Source: an uncultured Clostridia bacterium (GTDB lineage: Bacteria; Bacillota; Clostridia; TANB77; CAG-508). From it: DNA of 41,096 nt. Location of the stretch: assembly GCA_944387435.1 (NCBI GenBank), contig CALXEW010000015.1, positions 1 to 41,096 on the forward strand, written 5' to 3'. Of the stretch, positions 19,594-28,139 are shown piece by piece. A program made the position numbers and the translations under genes. The number at the start of each line of letters is the position of its first letter. Position 1 is the first letter of the stretch. Under the pieces are notes generated by a model. The model saw only the letters and a list, made by a program, of their open reading frames with translations. It searched no databases and was not told the origin of the DNA.

Positions 19594-20595
19594 ATGGCAG
19601 TAACATTTGAAAGTTATGAAAGAAGAATAGACCAAATAAAACCAGTTATGGAAAAATACGGAATAAAAGATTTTGAAGATAGCCTAAAAATATGTACAGA
19701 TAAAGGTTTTAATCCTTATGAAATAGTAAAAGGAGTTCAACCAATTTGTTTTGAGAATGCAGCCTGGGCTTATACATTAGGAGCAGCAATAGCAATTAAG
19801 AAAGGTTGTACAAAAGCAGCTGATGCAGCAAAAGCAATTGGAGAAGGATTACAAGCATTCTGTATCCCAGGTTCTGTTGCAGATGACAGAAAAGTGGGAC
19901 TTGGACATGGAAATTTAGCATCTATGTTATTATCAGAAGATACAAAATGTTTTGCTTTCTTAGCAGGACATGAAAGTTTTGCTGCAGCTGAAGGTGCAAT
20001 TGGAATTGCAAAATCAGCAAACAAAGTAAGGAAAACACCTTTAAGAGTTATATTAAATGGACTTGGAAAAGATGCTGCACAAGTAATTTCAAGAATAAAT
20101 GGATTTACTTATGTAAAAACAGATTTCGATTACTTTACAGGAAAAGTAAAAGTAGTAGAAGAAATTAAATATTCTGATGGAGAAAGATCAGAAGTAAGAT
20201 GCTATGGAGCAAATGATGTAAGAGAAGGTGTAGCAATCATGTGGCTTGAAGATGTTGACGTTTCAATTACAGGAAACTCAACAAATCCAACAAGATTCCA
20301 ACACCCAGTAGCAGGTACATATAAAAAAGAAAGATTAGAAGCAGGTAAGAAATACTTCTCAGTTGCTTCAGGTGGTGGAACAGGAAGAACTTTACATCCA
20401 GATAATATGGCAGCAGGTCCTGCATCATATGGTATGACAGATACAATGGGAAGAATGCACTCAGATGCACAATTTGCAGGTTCTTCTTCAGTACCAGCAC
20501 ACGTAGAAATGATGGGATTAATTGGTATGGGTAATAATCCAATGGTTGGAGCTTCAGTTGCAGTAGCAGTTGCTGTAGAAGAAGCTATGAAATAA
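19594..20595 (+). CDS. GGGtGRT protein
   Basis: A 333-residue protein recognised by the motif SVASGGGTGRTLHPDNMA, which gives the family its name. Its length and the preceding NifU-like scaffold gene are typical of the family in anaerobic Firmicutes. The N-terminal part has conserved cysteines in ICFENAAWAY and AFCIPGS. The AGGAGG ribosome binding site fixes the ATG. The biochemical function is not established; a role tied to Fe-S proteins is inferred from the constant pairing. Confidence 0.9.
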   Translation: MAVTFESYERRIDQIKPVMEKYGIKDFEDSLKICTDKGFNPYEIVKGVQPICFENAAWAYTLGAAIAIKKGCTKAADAAKAIGEGLQAFCIPGSVADDRKVGLGHGNLASMLLSEDTKCFAFLAGHESFAAAEGAIGIAKSANKVRKTPLRVILNGLGKDAAQVISRINGFTYVKTDFDYFTGKVKVVEEIKYSDGERSEVRCYGANDVREGVAIMWLEDVDVSITGNSTNPTRFQHPVAGTYKKERLEAGKKYFSVASGGGTGRTLHPDNMAAGPASYGMTDTMGRMHSDAQFAGSSSVPAHVEMMGLIGMGNNPMVGASVAVAVAVEEAMK

Positions 20596-20609
20596 AATAT
20601 ATAAATAGA

Positions 20610-20637
20610 AAAGTTCTTGGATTTTCAAGAGCTTTTT
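20610..20637 (+). terminator. Terminator after the GGGtGRT gene
   Basis: AAGTTCTTG pairs with CAAGAGCTT (one wobble) around GATTTT, followed by six T residues. Confidence 0.8.
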
Positions 20638-20659
20638 TAAAATCAAAGGAGTAAATTTT

Positions 20660-21751
20660 ATGTTTGAAAATATAACAAGACCTACTGTTTTAGAAGTTAA
20701 TTTGGATAATTTTAAATATAATATAGAACAAATAAGAGGGTTTTTAAAGCCAGAAACTGCTATTATGCCCGTAATAAAGGCAGATGGATATGGAACTTAT
20801 ATAAATACTAGACTAGATATTATAAATAATTTTGATATAGTAGCAGTAGCAATTGTAGATGAAGGAGAGGCTTTAAGAAAATTGGGATATACAAAAGATA
20901 TTTTTGTATTAAATCAACCATATGTAAGTGAAATAGAAAAGATAGAAGAAAATAATTTAGTTGTTGGTATATGTTCTGAATATTTTCTAGAAGAAGCTAA
21001 AAAGAAAAATTCTAAATTACGTGTTCATATAGAAATAGAAACAGGAATGGGAAGAACAGGTGTAGATTTAAATAATTTAGACAATTTTATAAGGAAAATA
21101 AAAGAAAATTCTAACATAAAAGTAGAAGGTGTATATACTCATTTATCTTCAGCAGATGAGGATTTTGAATATACAAAGCAGCAATTAGAAAAGTTTGATA
21201 AAGCAGTAGAAAAAGTAAAAGATAGTTTTAATTTAAAATATGTACACACACTAGCTTCAAATGGAATTATTAATTTTAAAGAATATCAGCATAATTTAGT
21301 AAGACCTGGAATAATAATGTATGGTTATGAATCAGGAAATGGGATAAAAGAAAAAATAGATTTAAAACCAGTAGCTACTTTAAAGTCAAAAATAACATTT
21401 ATAAAAGAAGTAGAAGAAAATACTAGTATTAGTTATGGAAGAAGATATATAACTAAAAGAAATTCTAGAATTGCGACGGTAACAATAGGGTATGCAGATG
21501 GACTTAGAAGAGTTTTATCAAATGTAGGAGAAGTGGTAATAAATAATAAAAAAGCTCCTATTGTAGGAAGTGTATGCATGGATAGTTTTATGGTAGATGT
21601 AACTGATTTAGAAAATGTTAATATTGGTGATGACGTATATATCTGGGATAATAAAAATATTACACTAGAAGATATTACTAAAAAATGTGATACAATTAAT
21701 TATGAAATATTAAGTACAATTTCAAAAAGAGTTCCGAGAAAATTCATATGA
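20660..21751 (+). CDS. alr: Alanine racemase
   Basis: A 363-residue PLP enzyme that makes D-alanine for peptidoglycan in the cytoplasm. Lys40 in VIKADGYG binds PLP, the second catalytic base is the Tyr of SISYGRRY, and VCMDSFMVDV matches the substrate-binding VCMDQ segment. THLSSADED and RPGIIMYG are further family motifs. Length is normal. AAAGGAG fixes the start. It follows a terminator but no clear promoter was found in the short gap. Confidence 0.95.
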   Translation: MFENITRPTVLEVNLDNFKYNIEQIRGFLKPETAIMPVIKADGYGTYINTRLDIINNFDIVAVAIVDEGEALRKLGYTKDIFVLNQPYVSEIEKIEENNLVVGICSEYFLEEAKKKNSKLRVHIEIETGMGRTGVDLNNLDNFIRKIKENSNIKVEGVYTHLSSADEDFEYTKQQLEKFDKAVEKVKDSFNLKYVHTLASNGIINFKEYQHNLVRPGIIMYGYESGNGIKEKIDLKPVATLKSKITFIKEVEENTSISYGRRYITKRNSRIATVTIGYADGLRRVLSNVGEVVINNKKAPIVGSVCMDSFMVDVTDLENVNIGDDVYIWDNKNITLEDITKKCDTINYEILSTISKRVPRKFI

Positions 21752-21780
21752 AATTTATAAATAAAATTTTACATGTTCGC

Positions 21781-21809
21781 TTGTTTTTATATAAAAAGCA
21801 TATTATACT
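21781..21809 (+). promoter_or_regulatory. Promoter of the small hydrophobic peptide gene
   Basis: TTGTTT (21781-21786), 17-base spacer, TATACT (21804-21809). The start of transcription is predicted near 21816, at the left end of the inverted repeat. Confidence 0.55.
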
Positions 21810-21875
21810 ATAAAAATAGGAAATGAGATAAGCAGATGTGGTTTGCCTCCTACATAAGAAGAGGAGGTGAGGCGT

Positions 21876-21992
21876 ATGGTAGAAATATTATTTGCAATAA
21901 TTAAATTACTTTTTACTGGTTTAGTATCAGTAACTATCATAGCGTTTGCCTTAGTTATAGCAATAGTTGTAATTATAAGCAAACAAAAATAG
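21876..21992 (+). CDS. Small single-span membrane peptide, candidate type I toxin
   Basis: A 38-residue peptide, MVEILFAIIKLLFTGLVSVT and onward, almost entirely hydrophobic with a short basic end (ISKQK). This is the build of Fst/TxpA/Bsr-type or holin-like toxins. AGGAGGTG lies six bases upstream of the ATG. The gene has its own promoter, a long structured 5' leader and a strong bidirectional terminator. An opposing promoter beyond the terminator can make an overlapping antisense RNA. The toxin call rests on size, hydrophobicity and layout; no family name can be assigned from sequence alone. Confidence 0.6.
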   Translation: MVEILFAIIKLLFTGLVSVTIIAFALVIAIVVIISKQK

Positions 21993-21995
21993 TCA

Positions 21996-22083
21996 ATAAA
22001 AAAACACATCTGTCTTGACAGGGCGATGTGTTTTTAACATATTAACCTGAGGCAAACCACGTTTGTGGTTTCTCCATTTCCTA
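21996..22083 (-). ncRNA. Candidate antisense RNA (type I antitoxin)
   Basis: Predicted from the minus-strand promoter at 22116-22089 and the shared hairpin at 22000-22035, which on this strand also runs into T residues. The RNA would be about 85-90 bases and overlap the 3' end of the peptide mRNA tail to tail. It has a small CCAC-GTTT-GTGG hairpin near its 5' end. Confidence 0.5.
22000..22035. terminator. Bidirectional terminator shared by toxin and antisense RNA
   Basis: AAAAACACATC (22000-22010) pairs with GATGTGTTTTT (22025-22035), with an inner CTGTC/GACAG stem. T or A runs lie on both sides, so it can stop transcription in both directions. Confidence 0.8.
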
Positions 22084-22088
22084 TAATT

Positions 22089-22116
22089 ATTATAACAGAA
22101 AATACTAAAAAGTCAA
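22089..22116 (-). promoter_or_regulatory. Minus-strand promoter of the antisense RNA
   Basis: On the minus strand, TTGACT (22116-22111), 16-base spacer, TATAAT (22094-22089). This is the strongest promoter match in the locus, as expected for an antitoxin RNA. Confidence 0.65.
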
Positions 22117-22143
22117 ATAATTTTAAATAAATGAAAAATTTTC

Positions 22144-22172
22144 TTGACAAATAAAAAATAAAGTTTTAGAAT
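22144..22172 (+). promoter_or_regulatory. Promoter of the marR-ABC exporter operon
   Basis: A near-consensus TTGACA (22144-22149), 17-base spacer, TAGAAT (22167-22172). Confidence 0.75.
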
Positions 22173-22173
22173 A

Positions 22174-22201
22174 AATAATTGTTAGGTAGCTAACAATTAT
22201 T
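22174..22201 (+). promoter_or_regulatory. MarR operator palindrome
   Basis: AATAATTGTTAG (22174-22185) and CTAACAATTATT (22190-22201) are perfect 12-bp arms around GTAG. They begin one base after the -10 box and cover the transcription start. Position and symmetry fit autorepression by the MarR protein encoded immediately downstream. Confidence 0.8.
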
Positions 22202-22220
22202 ATTTTGTGAGGTGAAACTT

Positions 22221-22658
22221 ATGTGTGATGATACTCTAGGAAAAGGTGTACACATATTATCAAGACAATTGAAAAGAGAGATGGATTTTAAGCTTGCAAA
22301 ATATGGAATAACAGGTGTTCAATCTGCGATGATTGGTTTTATCTATGATGAGTCTATAAAAAAAGATGTTTTTGCAAAAGACATTGAAAAGAATTTTGAC
22401 ATAAGAAGGGCAAGTATAGCAGGGATGCTTCAAAACATGGAGAAAAATGGGTTGATAAAAAGAGAAACAGTAGGTAATGATGCAAGATTAAGAAGAATAG
22501 TATTAACAGATAAGGCTTTAGAAGTAAGAAAAGAACTTGAGAAAGGTATCAAAAAAGTAGAGAAACAGGCAACGGAAGGAATAACAAAAGAAGAAATTAA
22601 AATGTACAAAGAATTGACAAGGAAAATGTCAATAAATTTAGAGAAAAGGAGAGGATAA
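22221..22658 (+). CDS. MarR family transcriptional regulator
   Basis: A 145-residue winged-helix regulator. An N-terminal dimer helix precedes the wHTH (KDIEKNFDIRRASIAGMLQNMEKNGLIKRE, about residues 55-85), then the wing with the conserved D-R core (GNDARLRRIVLT). The ATG at 22221 has GAGGTG six bases upstream. An in-frame GTG at 22212 lies inside that site. It is four bases from the ABC exporter genes and has a perfect palindrome in its promoter, so it very probably represses the exporter operon and is released by a ligand, perhaps an exported drug or metabolite. Confidence 0.92.
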   Translation: MCDDTLGKGVHILSRQLKREMDFKLAKYGITGVQSAMIGFIYDESIKKDVFAKDIEKNFDIRRASIAGMLQNMEKNGLIKRETVGNDARLRRIVLTDKALEVRKELEKGIKKVEKQATEGITKEEIKMYKELTRKMSINLEKRRG

Positions 22659-22662
22659 GAAA

Positions 22663-24426
22663 ATGATAAAAAAACTTTCAAAATATATAAAACAATATAA
22701 AAAAGATTCTATATTAACACCTATTTTTGTTGTTTTTGAAGTTATCTTAGAAGTTTTAATTCCATATTTAATGGCAAGAATAATAGATGTTGGTATTCAA
22801 AATAGTGACTTAAATTATATATTTAAAATAGGAGCTATATTAGTTGTTTCCGCTTTTTTATCATTAACATTTGGCATGTTATCAGGAAGATATGCAGCAA
22901 AAGCATCAGCAGGTTTTGCAAAAAATCTAAGACAGGGAATGTTTTATAATATACAAAACTATTCTTTTACAAATATAGATAAATTCTCAACATCAAGTTT
23001 AGTAACAAGACTTACAACAGATGTAACAAATGTACAAATGGCATTTCAGATGATTATAAGAATTTTAGTTAGAGCACCTATTATGCTTATATTTGCATTG
23101 GCTATGGCATTTAGTATAAATAGCAAACTAGCTTGGATATTTGTAGTTACAATGCCAATCCTAGCAGTAGTATTATTCTTTATTTCAATAAAAGCACACC
23201 CTTATTTTGAAAAGGTGTTTAAAAAATATGATAATTTAAACAGAGTTGTTGGAGAAAATTTAAATGCAATTAGAGTTGTAAAAGCATACAATAGAGAAGA
23301 ACACGAAGAGAAAAAATTTGGAAGTGTAAATGACGAAGTATATAAATTATTTAAAAAAGCAGAAAAAATAGTAGCATTTAACTCTCCCGCAATGCAACTT
23401 ACTATATATACATGTATATTACTATTATCTTGGCTTGGTGCTAAACTAATAGTAGGTGGAACAATGCAAACAGGTGAGTTATCTAGCATAATAACATATG
23501 CATGGCAAATACTTTCTAGTTTAATGATGATTTCATTTGTATTTGTTATGATAATTATTGCTGAATCTTCAGCAGAAAGAATTATAGAAGTATTGGATGA
23601 AGAAAGTACAATAAAAAATAAAGAAAAACCTATAAAAGAGGTGAAGGATGGAAGTATCACATTTGACCATGTATCATTCCAATATGATGATGCAAAAGCA
23701 GAAGATGAATTACCTTTAGAAGATATTAATATAGATATTAAATCTGGAGAAACAATAGGAATAATAGGAGCAACAGGAAGTTCTAAATCAACAATAGTAA
23801 ACTTAATTCCAAGACTTTATGATGTAACTAAAGGAAGTATTAAAGTAGGTGGAGTAGACGTAAGAGACTATGATATAGAATCTCTAAGAAATGAAGTTGC
23901 AGTGGTATTACAAAAAAATGTATTATTTTCTGGAACTATAAAAGAAAACTTAAGATGGGGAAATAAAGAAGCTTCAGATGAAGAATTAGTTAGAGTTTGT
24001 AAACTTGCCCAAGCAGATCCATTTATTCAAGAATTCCCAGATAAATATGATACGATGTTAGATCAAGGTGGAACTAACGTATCAGGAGGACAAAAACAAA
24101 GACTATGTATTGCAAGAGCATTACTTAAAAAACCAAAAATATTAATATTAGATGATTCAACATCTGCAGTAGATACAAAAACTGATAGCCTAATTAGAAA
24201 AGCATTTAGAGAAGAAATACCAAATACAACAAAAATAATAATTGCACAAAGAATAACATCAGTAGAAGATGCTGATAGAATAATAGTTCTAGATGATGGA
24301 AAAATAAATGGAATAGGAACCTCTGAAGAATTATTAAAAACAAATGCAATATACCAAGAAGTATATGAATCTCAAAAGAAAGGAGAGGAAGACGATGGAG
24401 AAGGAAAACAAGAAAAACAAGAATAA
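22663..24426 (+). CDS. ABC exporter half-transporter, degenerate-site subunit
   Basis: A 587-residue fused permease/ATPase with six membrane helices (about 1-310) and a nucleotide-binding domain. Walker A is GATGSSKST, with Ser where Gly is usual; the signature is NVSGGQKQR; Walker B is ILILDDSTSAVD, with Asp in place of the catalytic Glu. That pattern marks the subunit with the non-hydrolysing site in heterodimeric exporters such as BmrCD/LmrCD. It follows marR by four bases and overlaps the next subunit by 32 bases. Multidrug or peptide export is likely; the substrate is unknown. Confidence 0.93.
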   Translation: MIKKLSKYIKQYKKDSILTPIFVVFEVILEVLIPYLMARIIDVGIQNSDLNYIFKIGAILVVSAFLSLTFGMLSGRYAAKASAGFAKNLRQGMFYNIQNYSFTNIDKFSTSSLVTRLTTDVTNVQMAFQMIIRILVRAPIMLIFALAMAFSINSKLAWIFVVTMPILAVVLFFISIKAHPYFEKVFKKYDNLNRVVGENLNAIRVVKAYNREEHEEKKFGSVNDEVYKLFKKAEKIVAFNSPAMQLTIYTCILLLSWLGAKLIVGGTMQTGELSSIITYAWQILSSLMMISFVFVMIIIAESSAERIIEVLDEESTIKNKEKPIKEVKDGSITFDHVSFQYDDAKAEDELPLEDINIDIKSGETIGIIGATGSSKSTIVNLIPRLYDVTKGSIKVGGVDVRDYDIESLRNEVAVVLQKNVLFSGTIKENLRWGNKEASDEELVRVCKLAQADPFIQEFPDKYDTMLDQGGTNVSGGQKQRLCIARALLKKPKILILDDSTSAVDTKTDSLIRKAFREEIPNTTKIIIAQRITSVEDADRIIVLDDGKINGIGTSEELLKTNAIYQEVYESQKKGEEDDGEGKQEKQE

Positions 24427-26272
24427 AAATACCTTGAAAACAGCAAGAAGATTATTAAAATATGTAACAGGAACATATAAGGTACAATTTGTGATTGTTT
24501 GCATAAGTATTATAATAAGTGCGATTGTTAGTGTTTTAGGTGTTCAATTTTTAAAATATTTAATAGATGATTTTATAGTACCACTTATGGGAAATAGCAA
24601 TCCGGATTACTCTTCTTTATTTAATGCAATAGTTGCTATGGGAATTTTATACTTAATTGGTGTTATTAGCACATATCTTTATAATAGGTTAATGATAAAT
24701 ATTTCTCAAGGAATACTACATAATATAAGAAAAGAAATGTTTGAACATATGCAAACATTACCAATAAGATATTTTGATAGTCACCCACATGGTGAGACGA
24801 TGAGTACATATACAAATGACGTTGATACATTAAGACAATGTATTTCACAAAGTATTCCACAAGTATTTTCTTGTGCAATATCAATGATAGCAGTTTTAAT
24901 TGCTATGTTTGCAACGGATATTTATTTGACCATAGTAGTTTTAGTTATGGTTGCAATAATGGTAGTTGTTGCTAGATTTTTTGGTTCAAGAAGTTCTAAA
25001 AATTTCGTAGACCAACAAAGAAATATAAGTATCGTAAATGGTTATATAGAAGAAATGATGGCAGGACAAAAGGTTGTAAAAGTATTTTGTCATGAAGAAG
25101 AAAATAAAGAAAGATTTGATGAATTAAATGAAGCTTTATGTGATAGTATGACAAAAGCAAATAGTTATGCAAATACTCTAATGCCTTGTATTATGAATAT
25201 AGGTAATTTAGGATATGTATTAATTGCAGTAATTGGAGGAGTCCTTGCAGTAAACAATATATTAACAATAGGAAGTATAGCAGCATTCTTACAATATATA
25301 AAGGCATTTACAAACCCACTAGGTCAAGTATCACAACAAATGAACTCAATTATTATGGCACTTGCCGGAGCTGAAAGAATATTTGCTTTAATTGATGAAG
25401 AGTCAGAAAAAGATAATGGATATGTAACTTTAGTAAATAGCAAAATGGAAAATGGAAAAATTGTTGAAGTTGAAGAAAGAACAGGAATGTGGGCTTGGAA
25501 ACACCCACATCATGACGGAACTGTAACATATACAAAACTTTGTGGAAATGTAGAATTTGAACATGTTAAATTTGGATATGAACCTAACAAAGTAGTTTTA
25601 CATGATATATCTCTAGTTGCAAAAGAAGGAGAAAAGGTATCATTTGTAGGTGCAACAGGTGCAGGAAAGACAACAATTACAAACTTAATAAATCGTTTCT
25701 ATGACATACAAGGTGGAAAAATACGTTATGACGGAATAAATATTAAGAAAATAAGAAAACAAGATTTAAGAAGATCTTTAGGAATGGTATTGCAAGATAC
25801 AAATCTATTTACTGGAACAATTAGAGAGAATATTCGTTATGGTAAATTAAATGCTACTGATGAAGAAGTAGAAGAAGCAGCAAAACTTTCTAATGCTGAT
25901 AGATTTATAAAACACTTACCACATGGATATGATACAATGATTGATGGAAGCGGAGAAGGATTATCACAAGGACAAAGACAATTACTTTCAATTGCAAGAG
26001 CAGCCTTAAATAATCCACCTGTATTAATTCTAGATGAAGCAACATCTTCAATTGATACAAGAACTGAAAAAGTAGTTCAAGATGGTATGGATAGCTTAAT
26101 GAAAGGAAGAACAGTTTTTGTTATTGCGCATAGATTATCAACAATTAAAAACTCTGATTTAATAATGGTTCTAGACCATGGAAGTATTATGGAACGTGGT
26201 AAACATGATGATTTAATAAAAAGGCATGGAATGTATTATGGATTATATACAGGAGCAATAGAAATAGATTAA
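24395..26272 (+). CDS. ABC exporter half-transporter, catalytic-site subunit
   Basis: A 625-residue partner of the preceding gene. A lysine/asparagine-rich N-terminus is followed by six membrane helices and a nucleotide-binding domain with Walker A GATGAGKTT, signature GLSQGQRQ, and Walker B ILDEATSSID with the catalytic Glu present. An insert of about 40 residues before the NBD (about 360-400, including MWAWKHPHHDG) is typical of this subunit type. ATG 24395 is chosen for AGGAGAGG six bases upstream; longer in-frame starts lack a ribosome binding site. The 32-base overlap implies translational coupling. Confidence 0.93.
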   Translation: MEKENKKNKNKNTLKTARRLLKYVTGTYKVQFVIVCISIIISAIVSVLGVQFLKYLIDDFIVPLMGNSNPDYSSLFNAIVAMGILYLIGVISTYLYNRLMINISQGILHNIRKEMFEHMQTLPIRYFDSHPHGETMSTYTNDVDTLRQCISQSIPQVFSCAISMIAVLIAMFATDIYLTIVVLVMVAIMVVVARFFGSRSSKNFVDQQRNISIVNGYIEEMMAGQKVVKVFCHEEENKERFDELNEALCDSMTKANSYANTLMPCIMNIGNLGYVLIAVIGGVLAVNNILTIGSIAAFLQYIKAFTNPLGQVSQQMNSIIMALAGAERIFALIDEESEKDNGYVTLVNSKMENGKIVEVEERTGMWAWKHPHHDGTVTYTKLCGNVEFEHVKFGYEPNKVVLHDISLVAKEGEKVSFVGATGAGKTTITNLINRFYDIQGGKIRYDGINIKKIRKQDLRRSLGMVLQDTNLFTGTIRENIRYGKLNATDEEVEEAAKLSNADRFIKHLPHGYDTMIDGSGEGLSQGQRQLLSIARAALNNPPVLILDEATSSIDTRTEKVVQDGMDSLMKGRTVFVIAHRLSTIKNSDLIMVLDHGSIMERGKHDDLIKRHGMYYGLYTGAIEID

Positions 26273-26284
26273 AATAATATCTAA

Positions 26285-26319
26285 AGAGAAGTTTTCTAAA
26301 ATAGGAAACTTCTTTTTTA
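26285..26319 (+). terminator. Terminator of the marR-ABC operon
   Basis: AGAAGTTTTC and GGAAACTTCT form the stem, followed by six T residues. Confidence 0.85.
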
Positions 26320-26361
26320 TATAATTTTATAAAAAAAGTATATATATTTTTTGTATAATCA

Positions 26362-26389
26362 TTGCAAATTTTTCTAGTTAATGTATAAT
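26362..26389 (+). promoter_or_regulatory. Promoter of the 26412 gene
   Basis: TTGCAA (26362-26367), 16-base spacer, TATAAT (26384-26389). A GGGG ribosome binding site follows. Confidence 0.65.
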
Positions 26390-26411
26390 TATAAAAAAAG
26401 GGGATGATTTT

Positions 26412-27092
26412 ATGAGTAAAAAATCAAAAGTAGCTATAATACTTATGACTATATTAATTATTGTTTTAGCAATAGCTTTAATTTATACAATATATAGCTA
26501 TAATAATGAGTATTCTTATACAAATAGGAGGACAATACAAACAACAGTAAAAAGTCAAAGCTTGAATGAGAGTTTTACAGAAAATAATTCAATTGATTTA
26601 GATGATTTAACTGTTAAATTATCAGGAGTTACTTACGAACCAGATGGAAATGAATATATGCAAGAAGGAGATAAAAATGTTTTTGGTGTTACATTAGATT
26701 TTGAAAGTAAGGAAGATTTAAATGTAACTGATTTGGTATATGACTTTATAATATTTGATGAAAATAACGAAATAATAAATAATTCAGTAAACTTTGGAAC
26801 AAATGATACTAAAAAATATGTACAAGGATTTATTAAAGACAAATATAATGAAAATGGATTTAATTCATTTAGTAAATTAAATGAACATGCAATTAAAACA
26901 GGACTTGTTCAAATGAATAATAGTTCAGAGGATTTAACTAATTTTAGTGAAATTATATACAGCCCATTAACTAAAGAAATAAATCCAAAACAAGTAAATG
27001 TAAGAATAATTAATTTAAGATACCAATTTGAAGGAAAAGATAAAGAATATTTACCAAATACTGATTTAGAATTTGTTGTAGACTTTGAATAA
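26412..27092 (+). CDS. Membrane-anchored extracytoplasmic protein of unknown function
   Basis: A 226-residue protein with a lysine-rich start and one hydrophobic helix (about 8-29, VAIILMTILIIVLAIALIYT), lacking a lipobox cysteine, so it is probably a membrane-anchored protein facing out. The rest is an acidic beta-rich domain with an NVTDLVYDFIIFDENNEII stretch resembling immunoglobulin-like or DUF4352-like folds. I do not recognise a specific family. It is monocistronic, with its own promoter and a terminator shared with the opposing stomatin operon. Confidence 0.6.
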   Translation: MSKKSKVAIILMTILIIVLAIALIYTIYSYNNEYSYTNRRTIQTTVKSQSLNESFTENNSIDLDDLTVKLSGVTYEPDGNEYMQEGDKNVFGVTLDFESKEDLNVTDLVYDFIIFDENNEIINNSVNFGTNDTKKYVQGFIKDKYNENGFNSFSKLNEHAIKTGLVQMNNSSEDLTNFSEIIYSPLTKEINPKQVNVRIINLRYQFEGKDKEYLPNTDLEFVVDFE

Positions 27093-27114
27093 ATTTAAAA
27101 TAAAATAAAAAGAA

Positions 27115-27143
27115 AATGCACAAGAGTTAAATTCTTGTGCATT
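27115..27143. terminator. Bidirectional terminator between convergent genes
   Basis: AATGCACAAGA pairs with TCTTGTGCATT. The minus-strand side continues into a T-rich run, so it ends the stomatin transcript and probably the 26412 transcript too. Confidence 0.8.
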
Positions 27144-27159
27144 ACTTATTTATAAAATA

Positions 27160-28098
27160 TTATTCTTTTGGTGTACTATCTGTCTTTTTAGATGTATCTT
27201 TCTTATTATCTTTAACAGCTTCTGCCATTGCTCCTAAAGAACTTAAAGCATTTGTTGCTTCAAATGGAATAAATACTTTATTTGCATCACCATTAGCTAC
27301 TTTTTCTAAAGCTTCTAATGATTTTAATTGAACTAATTTATCATCAGGATTAGATTTCTTAATTGCATCATATACCATTTGAATTTCTTTAGCTTTAGCT
27401 TCAGCAACTTCACGAATAGCTTGTGCCTCACCGGCAGCTCTTCTTATTTGAGATTCTTTATCAGCTTCAGCTTCTAATATAGCTGCTTGTTTTTTACCTT
27501 CAGCAATAGTGATAGCAGATTGTCTTTGAGCTTCAGATTCTAGAATCATAGCTCTTTTATTTCTTTCTGCGTTCATTTCTTTTTCCATTGCGTCTTTAAC
27601 ATCTGGTGGAGGTGTAATGTCTTTTATTTCAACTCTATCAATTTTACAACCCCATCTGTCTGTTGCTTCATCAAGAACAACTCTTAATTGAGTATTAATA
27701 CCATCTCTTGAACTAAATGTTTCATCTAAGCTCATTTTACCAATAATATCACGAATAGTTGTGATTGCTAAATATTCAATACCTTTTTTCAAGCTTTGAA
27801 TTTCATAAACTGCTTTTGCAGGATCCGTTATTTGATAGAATACAACTGTATCAATCGTAATTGTAACGTTATCTTTAGTGATAACATCTTGAGGTGGGAT
27901 ATCCATAGTTTGTTGTTTTAGACTTACAACACTTCTTACATGGTCTAAAAATGGTATAATTATTGTAAGTCCAGCATCTGCAACCTTATAAAATTTACCT
28001 AATCTTTCTATAATGTATACTTCGGCTTGTTTAACAATTTTAATAGACATTGCAGCTAGCACTAAGACGATAATTAATAATATAATTAAAACTACCAT
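27160..28098 (-). CDS. SPFH/stomatin-family membrane protein (QmcA-like)
   Basis: A 312-residue protein with an N-terminal hydrophobic anchor (1-20) and an SPFH domain with the motif VYIIERLGKFYK followed by GLTIIIPFLDHVRSVVSLKQQ. A long alanine/glutamate-rich coiled coil (about 185-260) and a low-complexity lysine-rich tail follow. Stomatins form oligomeric rings that organise membrane microdomains and regulate proteases. The NfeD gene lies 41 bases upstream on the same strand, the usual pairing. The ribosome binding site is AAAGGAGG. Confidence 0.93.
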   Translation of the reverse strand: MVVLIILLIIVLVLAAMSIKIVKQAEVYIIERLGKFYKVADAGLTIIIPFLDHVRSVVSLKQQTMDIPPQDVITKDNVTITIDTVVFYQITDPAKAVYEIQSLKKGIEYLAITTIRDIIGKMSLDETFSSRDGINTQLRVVLDEATDRWGCKIDRVEIKDITPPPDVKDAMEKEMNAERNKRAMILESEAQRQSAITIAEGKKQAAILEAEADKESQIRRAAGEAQAIREVAEAKAKEIQMVYDAIKKSNPDDKLVQLKSLEALEKVANGDANKVFIPFEATNALSSLGAMAEAVKDNKKDTSKKTDSTPKE

Positions 28099-28139
28099 AA
28101 TTTTCCTCCTTTTATTTTATATAGTTTCAATTTAATAAC

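Larger units (their letters stand above)
21816..22084. repeat. Inverted repeat bounding a candidate type I toxin-antitoxin locus
   Basis: GTGGTTTGCCTC (21838-21849) has an exact inverted copy at 22049-22060. The outer arms ATAGGAAATGAGA (21816-21828) and TCTCCATTTCCTAT (22071-22084) are nearly complementary. As a result, transcripts from the two convergent promoters begin with almost the same sequence. Confidence 0.75.

Noticed and set aside
27137..27331. Plus-strand open frame of 64 codons over the stomatin gene
   Set aside because: It overlaps the stomatin coding end and the terminator hairpin and lacks a ribosome binding site.
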